A stretch of DNA of 64,000 bases. It comes from Isoetes taiwanensis. Taxonomy: Eukaryota; Streptophyta; Lycopodiopsida; Isoetales; Isoetaceae. The stretch lies in NCBI GenBank assembly GCA_021234155.1, contig JAJEKV010000002.1, positions 42,833,203-42,897,202 on the forward strand, written 5' to 3'. The notes beneath the pieces are model-generated. The model saw only the letters and a program-made list of their open reading frames with translations, was not told where the DNA came from and ran no database searches. A program made the translations under genes and the position numbers. Positions 34,139-46,254 of this stretch are shown piece after piece; the stretch's first letter is position 1; every line of letters begins with the position of its first letter.

Positions 34139-34960
34139 TACGCGTGAAACTAATAACATTATTTTGTGATTAACACTAGAAATAATGTTGGAAGATATCC
34201 TGCAGGGTGTTAATTCCATTTGTGTTTCATTAACAGATCTATTTGTTTTATATTATAATGAATTTCCAATCATGCTCTTGTAGGAGCATTATGTTTGCAG
34301 ATGCTATATAGATCTGATACAATAACCAGATTGTATGATTATCTTAGAGCTAATGCATATCGCCCTTGTGTCGAAACTCCAATTTTCCTTGTCAAAGGTG
34401 AAGTGGAGGCAGATACTTGAATTTCTACATAATGCATTATGTAGAGTCTTTTAAGATTTTCAGTGAGGCATATGCCTGCTGCTTTAACAAGATGCATTAT
34501 GCCCTCAGACTTAGATATGATGTTGGCATGAATCCTCAGACTAGTTTATGGAAGATGATTTTAAATGAGATTATGTGGTTCAAATGAGTTGATATACGCC
34601 TATATAGTGGGCCAATCATGTAAAATGTGTGCATTAATGGCTGCAGTTGCATTTTATTCTCCATTCATTCTTTTAGACTTTTCTAACTGGCAGGGCAAGA
34701 GGCACAATGGGTAATCAGCGAAGAGCTGAAAATCCCAATGTACCTTTTGGCCCTTGCCCTGATACCGTTTTCACGCTAACAGGGTACTGATTGGCTGCAG
34801 GTACGGGATTTTCTTCCCATTGTTCCTTTTGCTTTTGTAGTTGGACTAGGCTTGAAGAATGATGGAGATCTGGAAGAGACTATAGCAGTAGCTGAGATAC
34901 AAGCTTGGTGTCAGCAGTTCAATGACAAAAACAAATTTCAAAACTGGTTATTAATGTCAA
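34139..34960 (+). other. Possible captured gene fragment, unrecognised
   Basis: Two exon-like stretches in otherwise non-coding DNA. About 34,295-34,420 reads RLYDYLRANAYRPCVETP before a TGA, and about 34,795-34,945 reads VRDFLPIVPFAFVVGLGLK then IQAWCQQFND, entered at a GGCTGCAG acceptor-like site. I cannot name the parent gene. The fragment lies in the internal part of the large LTR element, just right of the Mutator-like element, and may have been carried by either. 34,961-35,330 shows nothing. Confidence 0.3.
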
Positions 34961-35334
34961 CTTCTATTTCTAGAATGCTTTTTGTACTTCTGAATTTCAA
35001 AACATGAAATAAGATAGAAGATATTTGGGTTAAAAGATCTATTTTCTTCTTTAAACATATGATATTATTCAAGGTATGATATGATACCTTGATAAAGGTC
35101 TAAAAGATGCAATTCTTCTTTCTGGCTCTGTCTGACTAAATATATGGAAAAGAATTTCAGACTCATAATGCATATGCTTTAATTTTTAGTCATTGATCAA
35201 TGGTCTTCATATTACTTAGGCTTTGGAAAAAGAGGTACTAGTCTAGACTGGCTTGTTCAGTTTAGATATTAGGATGATAATACTACCAAGGGATTGACTG
35301 AGGTAGATGCTAGTCTAGCGTATGCTAGTTCAGG

Positions 35335-35445
35335 CTGATTTTTTTTATTTTTTTTATTTTTTAATAAATTTCCCCGCCCGCATTTTGAACTTGTGACCTC
35401 CTAATTCTAACCTTAGACCCTTACCACCATGTCAACTTTCTTTAA
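35335..35445 (-). mobile_element. SINE relic with A-rich tail
   Basis: On the minus strand: TTGACATGGTGGTAAGGGTC (A-box-like), GGTCACAAGTTCAAAATG (B-box-like), then GCGGGCGGGG and an A-rich tail broken by single T residues (35,337-35,370 on the plus strand). This is the layout of plant tRNA-derived SINEs. Confidence 0.5.
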
Positions 35446-35544
35446 GTGTTATATTTTACATTTTCTTATACATATCTACATATTTCTTATACATATCTAA
35501 TGTTCTATTTCTCGACCACAACTCTTTTTAAAAGAAAGAGGCAT

Positions 35545-35615
35545 ATGGTGGGATTGAACCCTTGACCTCTTGCACCCAAGCCAACCCCTTTACCAATGGG
35601 CTAAGTTTCTTTATC
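35545..35615 (-). mobile_element. Second tRNA-like SINE relic
   Basis: On the minus strand: TAGCCCATTGGTAAAGGGG (A box) and GGTTCAATCCCACC (B box), about 35 bases apart. It has no acceptor stem. Same strand as the relic at 35,335. Confidence 0.5.
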
Positions 35616-35639
35616 AAGAAATATAATAGTTCTCATTTT

Positions 35640-38600
35640 ATATATAGTGTCTTTGTTTTCTATTTAAATTAGAAGACTACCTTCCATAGACCTATGTTGT
35701 GGTGGCAACAACTCCGCCGGACTTGTGCAACCATGGCAAGGTGCGCTCACCCTAAGGGTCATTATTGGCCCCATTATTGGTATCGCACTTTCTCGATGCC
35801 GAATGGGCGGTGACTCTTCTGAGCGAGATAGCATCTCCTAAGTAGAATCCTAATCCGTTCTCCCCTTTGATAAATGTTCGTCCGCAACAATACCCTAGCA
35901 GTTCGGAATTCTCCAGTACTGATGCTTAAATAGTTTTTCTCTAGTAGATGCCGTTGGTAGCAAAAATTCTTTCAACCCTGCCTTCGTTTAATCTCTAGTA
36001 CCTTCATCTGCTTTAAATGCTAATTCATTCGACTTCGAGCTAAGTAGCACTATGAACCAACCATACCTAATGCTGTTTCTTTTAGTCTGTAAGCCTTGAC
36101 CGCCTTACTTCTCAGAGAATAGACTTCTCTTGGCCCAACCAACTAGACACTGCCATGCAGCAACCCTCTAGGACTTGGGTTTGTAAATTGTACCATCACC
36201 CTTCATTACCTTCTTTATGTCACGACACATACTCTGTAATACGTAGTGATTGCTTGAGTTTGAACTCCCGCAGCTATGTCAACATCTCACTCGAATCTAT
36301 CTAGAGCATAAACCTTGGTATCAGTTTGTACCACTCTTCACCGCCTATACCCTAGTAATTATATACCTGCATCACATGCCTGTCAACTTGCGTGGCCAAA
36401 CCTCTTTTCAAGTTTTTCTACCCTAACACTTGAAGGTATGCCACCATTCTTGACTCATCAACACCTTCAAGGATACTTGAATTTCATTAGGGCAAACTCT
36501 TTCCAACCATTACTTTAGTGTCACAGGGTCACTAAGTTCAATGAATAATCTATCGGATGAAAGCATGCTAGGGTGTACCATATAAATTACTTTTTAGGGA
36601 GTGCAAAACTACCCAAAAAAGTACCCAGTACTGAGTACTGGGAACTTGCACAAATGTCTCAATAAACAATAAGTTTGAGAGCTGATTCATTCATTTTAGT
36701 TTCTAATGGTATTGTTATCCTTTGATACTATAGGTTGGCATATTATTGACCTTCAATTCATTTTTTTTAATGATTTTAGTGGAAAGAAAACTATGAAAGT
36801 ACCAGATTTAAAAGTACCCAGTGTAGGTACTTTTGAGGGTTCCAAAAGTGGTACACTGTAGCATGCTTTCACCCTACCTATCTTAGGGAATTAGAACAAT
36901 AGTCCCAAATGTTAGTACCAATCTGACGCCCTTCTACAGCGACTCCTTATACTCTTAGGGTCCTTGTAAAATTATTGTTCGCCATGTTATTCCAGAAATT
37001 GAAATCCTTTTATCCCTAAGGCCCCTATTTAAGTCTTCAACGGTTTTTCAAAATCCCCTACTGCCTGTCTGCCCGGTAGCCCCACGTAATGAATAATAGT
37101 CCATTAATTTTATCTTCTTCTTTGCTGCCGTCTCAGGACTATCATCGATCTCCTTCACCCTGGCCTTGAAACATGTTGCTTTTTACTCCCAATGCTGTTC
37201 ATTACCTGTATGCTTGATATAACATATACAAATTCTTCGTAGGATCACTAAATAATCTAACCTTTCAGATCTTCTTTCATCCTCTTGTTATCTTCTAAAT
37301 TACCGCTATATGTTGTATGATCCATAAGTCTTCATCAGTAGGATCACTAAATAATCTAACCTTTCAGATCTTCTTTCATCCTCTTGTTATCTTCTAAATT
37401 ACCGCTATATGTTGTATGATCCATAAGTCTATGTTCCAAGGTTACAGTTAAACGCTCAAATTTCTCTATGACTACCCTATGCTTTAGCATCCTCATAGAT
37501 CTTTAAATTGTTATTTCTTACGTTCCTCTATGCCGATGTCATGCCATTGTTGTGCCATCACATGTAAATTGGCAGCCGCATATACGCCACATTCATGCCC
37601 TATTTTCAAGAGTGAACCTCTTAAGTGTCGCTGTTACCTTTACGTCATCTAACTCATCCCCAAAGTTGTGCAGGTAGTAACCCTCCCAATCAGGTGGCCT
37701 ACCCATAATGAATCGTACTCCTTTATTTTCATCATCTTCTTTAATATGTTCTCTATACCCCCTTTGGTTATGAGTCGTCCTCCGTAGGGTTACCGACCCA
37801 TTTACTCCTTCAAATATCTTTTAACCCTCTTGTTGGCTTTCAACACACTATTATATGTCATATGATACAATAGTCTCTGCCTTAAAGGCTGCAGCTATGT
37901 CTTCAAATTTGTTTGTATCTTTCTAACCCGCATATCATTGGGGGTTATAATTTACCATCGTTATCCAATTTAGGGAGTGAGCCTTGTGAAATTTGTAAGT
38001 TACCTAGAGTCATCACGATGCCTGCCTTGCATTTTCTAATTCTATCTAAACCCCCACGTCTGGTATTCTCCAGATAGTTAATTTCCTACCACCTCGGCTT
38101 GCATTGATGTTCTAGCCCTCGACGTTTAAAATTATAAGTCTGCGTAACCCATTGACTTCGACTCTTCCTCATCCAAGCAGGCATTATGTTGGATATCTAT
38201 CCTTTCATGTTTGCACAACCACATTTGAATTCCATAAGATAAATGTTATTTGTCATCCAGCCAAAAATTTTACTATTGTACTATTCAATCCCATCATCTT
38301 GAGCTGTATTCTATTGCTCGGTGACATTTATTTCAGATGCCAACTACAACATCCTACCTTAGCATGCACCAGATTGACTGTTGTTTGCACATTCCAAACA
38401 TACTCCAGACCCTTCAGTGGTAACTTTCGGGTAAACTCGTTCTTCTCTCCCCGTGCTGCAGAAACTACCTCTCTAAGATGTTTATCCTATGATCCATAGT
38501 ACGTACGTGATAAACATAGAGCCCTCTCTAACTTAGCTAAAGCATAAGCTTGGTAGCTCCTTGAAACAAAACTTATTGCCTATGTACCTTTATAATGTGG

Positions 38601-41600
38601 CGAAGCCACCGACTTCCCAACTGGGCAGTGGCCAACTCTATGTTGAAATTCTATATGCTGCCTACATTTTGATAGGATCCCCAGCTACTTCAACCATTCC
38701 TTTAGTGCCTTATGGTACTCCAGCCGTGTACATAAACTATGATCCTCCTAGGGGATTACACCATAATTCCGAAGGTTTACTACTCTAGATGAGGAGCTTT
38801 TCTAAAGGCTTCTTCAACTAAATTTCCCTTGTGTCCCAATGTCAACCATGCTTTGTCACAATTAACCAATTTTCTTAAGTTATCACGTCACCTTCAATTT
38901 TTGATCAGTTTCAAATATTGTCCTCTTTGGCTCCCTCATAATGAGACGGAGGCATTAAATCCTCTCGATCTCATAATAGAAAACCTCTATGACCGAACCT
39001 TCGTTAGCAACTGCCATAGCGTTATCCAATTCGTTATCGTCTTAAGGGTCTTAAAGTCATAATCTATCGGAGATGTGTACTTCAGAACCAGGGATCCTCA
39101 TTCCCCTACCTCGGGATTTAGCATTGCTCCCTCGAGAGTAAGGAAATTCTCAGAATATATAGACTGCTGATTCATATAATCTCATCTCATCTGTTCTACA
39201 CACCTCGTCTTGCTCCTTATTGGGACTTGGGACTGACATGTATTGCCCTCTTGTCAGTTATCCCCGAGGATATAATTGGCAGAGACACCATCTTAACCTT
39301 CTTCCATTATTGGAAGGGATATTTCATCCATCCTGCTATTTCCACACCCACTTGATACTCTCAGCTTATAACGCTGAATCAATTCATTGGCCTCTAAAAC
39401 CTTTGACTAGTTAAACTTCTATTATCTGTTATTTCCATTTCGTTCCAACCATCATCGGGATATTTTTGAATGTAATGTCGCTATATATTCTGGCTATTAC
39501 CCTGACTTTAACATCTTTCATGTCCCTTAGTATGTTATACTTACCGATGTCAGTCAACCCTAAACAATCGAGATAACTTGAATGCTTATCTCTGGTACTT
39601 CATCGTTAAATACCTTCGAGTACATTATTTCTAACTTTATCATGTAACATTCCGTTCGTCTTACACGAATATTCTATTATTTTCCTGTACAACATAAATC
39701 TAAATGTCACAGTCGACATCCTTAATATCATTACTAATGCAGTATTTGATATTACTTCATTCATGACCGCTACCTTGTTATTATGTGATATAGTAACATG
39801 TGTAAACCAATCCTAAGTCTAGAATCACATGTCATTCTTCCACATAACCACATAGCAGTGCTCATCCTTGCCTACCGTGTTGTACAATCCTCACTACCCA
39901 CATGTTTAATACATGTGTCTTTCCATGTATACTCTTCTCGTAGCCTATAATTATAATCTGCACATGTATAACTATCTAGTGGATGATATTATCCACCATA
40001 ATTCAACTTCGTGTTATATTGTACCTTACACGTTGTGGTTTTAACACCACACTTTCCATAGTCTCTGATTCATACATAGAAAAAGAACCTAGTTCGACTT
40101 CATCCTCGAGTTCTAATCACAAATACCACAGTAAGAGATGCCACCCTAAGTTCCTAGTGAACCTACTTAACGTCTACTCTAGGAACTCTTATCTTCATTA
40201 TTTTCGTATATATATGGACGGTGCACTAAAAGTTGTATTATGCACCCTTTCTTTTTTTATTGTTATGCCCTTAAATGGTCCTACTACGCATATACCAACG
40301 CGGAGCTACTCCTCAGGATACTCACACGATACCAAAGATTGGAGCACATTCTCCTTCATAAGATGTTCATTGGGCACCTACCTTGTATATACTCCAGACT
40401 TTGGACTATTCAAACCATCCCTTCAAATTTTCTCCATTTGAAATGTTGTTTACAACATCATTCAAGCACCTCTTGTCTCCCAATTGCCGTGTACATACAT
40501 TACTTGCCTTCCAAATGTATCATTAGTTGGAGTTCAACTTTCCTTCAGAGTCTAGCTTCACCAAAGCTCCAACATACCTTGTAGCTTTCAGACTGTTGCA
40601 CCTTCTGCTAGCAAGATAAGCATATCCACGTGGCTACGTGGTCATTTACTCATGCATACCCTTCATCTTTATTGCACACATCGGGAACATCAATCCCCTT
40701 ACGAAACGCTATGTATGTGTAATTTTATAATCCGTAGTTATGGATCCGCATCCTCACATCCCATTATTCTCTACCTTTTCACGAATCATATCGATTCAAG
40801 CAGCAACAACTATTAAATGTCGGGTCAACATTCTATACCTTCACCACCATTGTCGAAATCTACACTTCTAAAGTGATCTTCCTTTCATGAGCTGGGTACT
40901 TATAATCCAATTTCCACCTTAGTATAGTACCTCTCTAACGTGGTCTATGGCAGATAATCATATACCACTTCTCCCTCCGATATATGGTCCTATATCCAGT
41001 CTCCTTCCATGTCATACCAATTCCCTCGACTATCGATCCAAAATAAGGATACCTTACCACTACCGTAGTCACAACTGGCCTTCTATGATACAGGAGTATT
41101 GCATGGCCATACCACTGCCGGATAGTATCAGTGCCACGTCAAATGTATCTGTGAGATGTACCTGTCTCGTGTAAATATAAGAGTGTCTGTATATGTGTGA
41201 TAAATATACAAAAATAAGATTAAGATAAATAATGAATTCAAATGTGTACCGATGTGAATATAACCTATGGTTAAGATAGAATAGAATAGAGTGTGAGTGT
41301 GAAAACACTTAAAAATAATCAAAACGAGAAAAAATTAAATACATAGTCAAATATAATACAATGAGATAATTAGGTATGTGTTACACAAACTATAGAAGGA
41401 ATAACGAGAGTTACATTATGATTTTAGAAAGGTTATGAATAATAAATGATGAAGAACGTGTGTGTAATTAATGTCAAACTATATATCTAAAAATGGGAGA
41501 TATAATTCAATACATAACTGTATTAAAGGATAAGTACAAATGTGGTGGGCATGTAAAACACTGAGGATAGCAATATATGAATTGTTAAACTGTAACAAAA

Positions 41601-42440
41601 TAGGAAAACAAAATTTCGATACAAAATTAAATTAGGGCAGACTGTAATAAAACAAACTGTAAAGTGAAGGGAGAGTATACTAGACATATAGACAAAAGTT
41701 AATATGATTAGAATCAGTTGTAGTAAACAATGAGAGCGATATAAATATGTATTATATTAAAAGAAGAAATAGAAGTTGTTTATGTCGATGCCTATGTATA
41801 ATTACAATCACCAATCGATATCTCCCGAGTCTTAGATCTGGCAGGGATCATGCAGGCCAGCCTTCATGCAGGGGGGGTCGGGCTAGATGGATCCTAGGAA
41901 TGGGGATGGGCATATAATCATAATAGGACACCATCGTCTACGGCTATAATGGGAACATTATGGGCCCATGTCCTTGTTGTCATATGTGTTCTCTATTTCC
42001 ACCGCTAGGCCCTATAGGCTACCACCACGGACTAATAGTGTGCTTGCTTATCGATTATATCTTGACTATCGACTTTTGACGGGACTACGGTAATACACGA
42101 TGATAGTGTACGCTCTACATATGTATTTTTTTACCTAAATCTGTCCACCTTCCGTAATTTAATATTCCTTATAAGTTAACCACCTAACGCAAATGCTGAC
42201 GATAACATAAATCGGTATCTCCCCTTCTACATAACGTTGTTCCATTAATTACCGTTCAACTTTCGCCGAGTTATAAATTGCACATTACGCGTCATTTCAA
42301 GCTTGATCACATTGAACATGACAACTTTTGTGTGACTTATAATTTCGCGTTATCTCTTCAAGGTGGGAGACTTGCTTCCAACATGACATGTGTTGGCTCA
42401 GAGCAAGAATAGTCTTGATGTTGAGGACATCATCACTTTC
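35640..42440 (+). other. Internal region of large LTR element, non-coding
   Basis: About 6.8 kb with no recognisable gag, pol or host domain on either strand; the listed frames of up to about 150 codons carry no motifs. 35,700-41,150 is pyrimidine-rich and strikingly poor in G on the plus strand. From about 41,160 to 41,790 the bias reverses to purine-rich and C-poor. 41,800-42,440 is mixed and leads into the polypurine tract. Confidence 0.6.
37241..37432. repeat. 99-bp tandem duplication
   Basis: Two near-perfect copies beginning AGGATCACTAAATAATC at 37,241 and 37,340. Confidence 0.92.
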
Positions 42441-42453
42441 AAGGTGGGGAGAA
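42441..42453 (+). promoter_or_regulatory. Polypurine tract of the large LTR element
   Basis: AAGGTGGGGAGAA directly before TGTGACG of the 3' LTR; the plus-strand priming site. Confidence 0.85.
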
Positions 42454-42843
42454 TGTGACGTTCCACGTATTTATACGCCCTTTTGGGTATAAATACATGA
42501 CACGTCACTATGAATAATTAATGCACATCATTAATTATTAAGGTGGAAACCTAACCCTAAACCCTAACTCGAATTTAGGGCTTAACCTAATATTAAAAAG
42601 GCCTAAATATCAATTAGTTAGGGATAACTAATCTAGAACTACCACCTGGCCCCAATTGATTGGGCAAGGCAGACCTACCAGCTTGGGACACCCCCAATTT
42701 GCCCCAAATCGATTTGGGGGAAATTGGTGGAGGAGGAGCTGCTGCTCACCTTGGTTCCCAGCCATGAGGATGGAGAACCAGAGAGGTAGCAATGATACCG
42801 GTTAGTTTTAGCGTAGCTTGTATGCTTCTGACCCTTGTTTGAG
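42454..42843 (+). repeat. 3' LTR of the large element, first part
   Basis: Matches 24,996-25,385 of the 5' LTR, including the terminal hairpin. It is interrupted after TTGAG by the Athila-like element and resumes at 53,824. Confidence 0.92.
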
Positions 42844-43421
42844 TGTTAGTCCTGTAATCCTGTATGTCCTGGTACAGGACTATTCATCCACACCAGTGAT
42901 CAGGCCAAGAACAAGACACCAAATCCAGGTTAAGGTCAGTCATCAAGAGCCCAGTAGAAGACCACGCAGAAGGTCACGCTTAAGAGTCAGCCAAAGAAGA
43001 AGCCGAGAATAGACAGATGACGGCCCGTCGGCGTCAGCGTGATTCCAGGCACTTCAAGAGGCACCGCCAGCATTCCTCCAAATCAGGCCTCCTTCAGGAG
43101 TCGGCACCAAGATCTGTCAGACGATCTATATTGGGCCAGAGGGCATTGTACTATATATATGAGTAGAGCTAGCATTCGAGGGCTAGATGAGTTTTTGTTC
43201 TTGTCTCCCATCATTTTCTCTCCCTATTGCGAGAGCTCATGTATTCTGATTGATATCAAGGAGTTTTCTTTACACCATTGTGTTTCTTTTGTGTTTCTGT
43301 TTTCTCTTTCTTTTGTTCTTTTGCAAATCCCGCGTGACACAGCTCCCGGATTCTCCTGTTTGATCCAAGGGTCCTCACAAAGGGCTGTCTTGCAGTAGTT
43401 CCCGAACCCAGACCCCAAACA
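42844..43421 (+). repeat. 5' LTR of Athila-like element
   Basis: 578 bp, TGTTAG to CCCCAAACA. A TATA-type box CTATATATAT lies at 43,151-43,160. Compared with the 3' LTR it has an extra stretch of about 20 bp near 43,163-43,183 and a few bases more at its start. Confidence 0.9.
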
Positions 43422-43422
43422 C

Positions 43423-43438
43423 TGTCGCCGCTGCCGGG
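43423..43438 (+). promoter_or_regulatory. Primer binding site, Asp-tRNA type
   Basis: TGTCGCCGCTGCCGGG, one base after the 5' LTR. It differs by two bases from the complement of the plant Asp-tRNA 3' end (TGGCGCCGTTGCCGGG). Confidence 0.75.
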
Positions 43439-43465
43439 TCTGATCTTTCCCAACTTCTTTCCACC

Positions 43466-45655
43466 ATGTCTGCTCGTGCTTTCACTCCTGAAGACCTTCT
43501 TTGCCAAACGGCGGCTCGTTTGGAGCGCCATCAACGTCGCGAGGTTGTTCGGGACATGTATGACAATGCTTATGACAATTGAGGGAGGTCGTGTCCGCTC
43601 ACGAGCTCAGTCGGCACCACCTACTCCTCGCGCTCATTCTCGACCAGGGTCTCCCCCTGTGTGTCGGCATTGTTCTCAACCTCAGTCGCCACATCATACC
43701 CCTGTTCAGCCCACGCCTCATTATTTCCAGACTCCAGAAAGCACCTACATTACCATACCCTCAGGCCACACCCCTCTGCCTTCACAACCTTCTCCTCCTG
43801 CCGGGATGGGCTACCCCCAAGTTTCTTTTGGCCCTCCCCATGTTCATAAATTTCAGCCCTCCCCCTCTTTTCAGAATGCTCTTCCTGTCTACCAACTCAC
43901 TGATCTCAAGCCTAATGAGGAGGGCTCCCATGGTCCTTCACCACAGGATGTTCTTTTCTCGGGCCCTCCGGGTTTTTCGGCTCCCCCACCATCTTGTTCT
44001 CCGCCCACGGCTGTTCAATCAGGCTTATGTTCCACCTATCTATGCGCCAGTTCAGCCTTCATCTCCTAATCACAATTTAAAGCTGACATATCCTACTTTT
44101 AGCAACACTAAAGGCAAACATCTGGATCAAAGTGCTCAAGCTCACATGGAAGAATTTGAGGCCTTGGCCATTCTCAATGGTCACGCTCAACCTCAACTCA
44201 AGTTTCACATCTTTTCTACCACGCTGCGAGGCGCCCCTCATCAATGGCTCATGGCAAATAAAAGCCACTGGAAGCAAAATTGGCAAGAGATGAAAACGAC
44301 ATTCCTCTCTCATTATGGCACCACGGATGATGATCAACTCCTGCTCAAGCACCTCAATGATCTTCAGCAACAACCCACGGAGTCTGCGCGTGATTTTGCA
44401 GACCGTCTTCACATCCTTATTAGCAAGCTCCAGGAGTACCCCACGCAAATCCAGATTCTTGTCTGGTTTCTGCAGGCCCTTCCTCCTGCCATTCGTCTCA
44501 TGACGGAGTACCTGCGTCCCAAGTCCTTGGAGCAGGCGATTGAATTGGTCAATCACTCGGTTAATGTCTCCTCACGAGGTGTTGCTCTCACGGAACTACC
44601 TTTCATGCCCCCCGTCATGGTTCCTCAGAATGCAGTCCAGCCTCAACCACCCAATCCACAACGCTCTCAGATCTGGTGCCATATCTGTAAATATCAAGGA
44701 CATCTGGCCAATGAATGCAATTCCTCAAATGGCCCTCCTCATTGCAAACGGTGCAATATGTGCAATCATACCACGGAAGAATGCACTCGTTCTCATCCTA
44801 CACCCTTCAGACAGAAAATGGTTTTTCAAGTGCAAACTACGCCTCAGCAACAACAACCATATCAGCCTCAGCAATTTCAAGCTCAACAACCTCAACAGTA
44901 TCAACAAACTCAACAATCTCAGCAGTCACGGGGACAAGGCTCCATCCACCTTTTGATCCTTCCAAGGCTCAGTGTTATCTCAACTTCCTCAAGTACAAGT
45001 TCAACTTCCCGGAACAAATCAACCTGCTTCTGTACGCCTCACGACTTATCAGCTGTGGGTTGCCAATGGAAAACAAGGCCCACGACCTGTTTTGAGGAAG
45101 CCACCAAGGCCCCCTCAACAACAGCGACCTCAGCAGGCAGCATCTACCTCCAATCCTCTGGATCAACAAGCTCAAGAAGAAATATATCAGGCAGTCAATC
45201 CTCCGGTCCAGCAGTCAAATTGGGTTGGTTTGGTTTCACGCCAGACCAGGGCTTCACGCCCCTTGACCATCATCCCTCACGACACGCAACCAGCTTTTGC
45301 TGTTGACACGATCCCTCATGACGATGACAAAAAGGTCCACCTCGCTCCCGACTTGGATAAACTCATGCCTAACGTCATGCCCAAGGTGCGACAGAGTATT
45401 CTCAAACTCATGCAGGCTGCTGAAGGCCGCACGCTTACCAATGTTCATGCAACAACCAGAGCTCAGCAGCGTCACGAGGCACCGTCATCATTTACAGGCC
45501 CACGCTCTCAGCCGTATCCTAATATTGTTGCAGAGGTGGAGCTTCTCAAAGAGGTTTCTGCTTCCTTACCTCAGACTCCTGCTCCCTTGGATCATGCTGA
45601 TCCATTTTCTCATGTTCCTCTCAAGAAGAACTTGCAAAAATCAAGATTCCCTTGA
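43466..45655 (+). pseudogene. Athila-like gag
   Basis: Capsid/nucleocapsid protein, now in several frames. ATG at 43,466 in a good context (ACCATGT) starts MSARAFTPEDLL, which stops after about 38 codons. A proline-rich N-terminal region continues in a second frame to about 44,030. The capsid-like domain follows in a third (44,100-44,580: FHIFSTTLRGAPHQWL, ESARDFADRLHILI), then two CCHC knuckles CHICKYQGHLANEC and CKRCNMCNHTTEEC (44,680-44,795), and a Gln-rich stretch. The C-terminal part (44,972-45,655) is in another frame. At least three frame changes, so broken. Confidence 0.85.
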
Positions 45656-46233
45656 GCCTTGCCACCATTTTGAAACTCTGTCCTGCTCTCAAAGACCAGT
45701 TGCCCCTTCCCACTGTTCTGGTCGGAGCCGTGGCTACATCAACACCCACGGTGCATGCCACGGTGGGTAATCAGCACATCAATCATGTTCAAATTGACGG
45801 AGACAGTGCTGTCAACTGATAAGCTTCGGAATTAGGCATCAAGCAACTTTACTGTGCCCCCTATGATATCAAGTTGGCCAATGGCCATATCACGCGACCT
45901 CAAGGTGTCACTTCTCTCCTTCACATTAGCATTGGTGATCTCAAATTCCCTTTGGAATTTGGGGTTTGGAGAGCTGGTGAAGATCCGGGTGACTATGAAA
46001 TGCTGGTTAGAAGACCTTTTCTCCGCCAAGCTAAAAGTATTCATTACTGGGCCACGGACCAACTTGTCATTACTGATGGTCATCTCAATGCTACTATGGA
46101 TTTAGAAACTGGCAAGTTAATCTCTGTTGAAAATGCGGAACCCTCAATCTCCGACACTGATTCTGAAGAAGCACAAAATATCTATCATGTTCAGGCTCCA
46201 CCAGCGAGTCTGTCTCTCTCATCCTACCCTTAG
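45640..46233 (+). pseudogene. Athila-like aspartic protease
   Basis: Would cleave the element polyprotein. The active-site region reads QIDGDSAVN where plant elements usually have a D-G/S/T-G/A core. It is followed at once by two stops, TGA TAA (45,817-45,822), and then the same frame goes on with ASELGIKQLY and YEMLVRRPFLRQ. Inactive as read. Confidence 0.75.
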
Positions 46234-46254
46234 TATGCTGATCCTTGGGGTGAG

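Noticed and set aside
35700-41150. Frames such as 38,152-38,499 and 39,983-40,441 as genes
   Set aside because: They follow from low stop density in a G-poor stretch and have no motif, start context or splice sites.
43224-43534. Minus-strand ORFs over the Athila-like LTR
   Set aside because: They are shadows of LTR and gag; the same frame recurs in the 3' LTR at 53,621-53,815 and has no domain.
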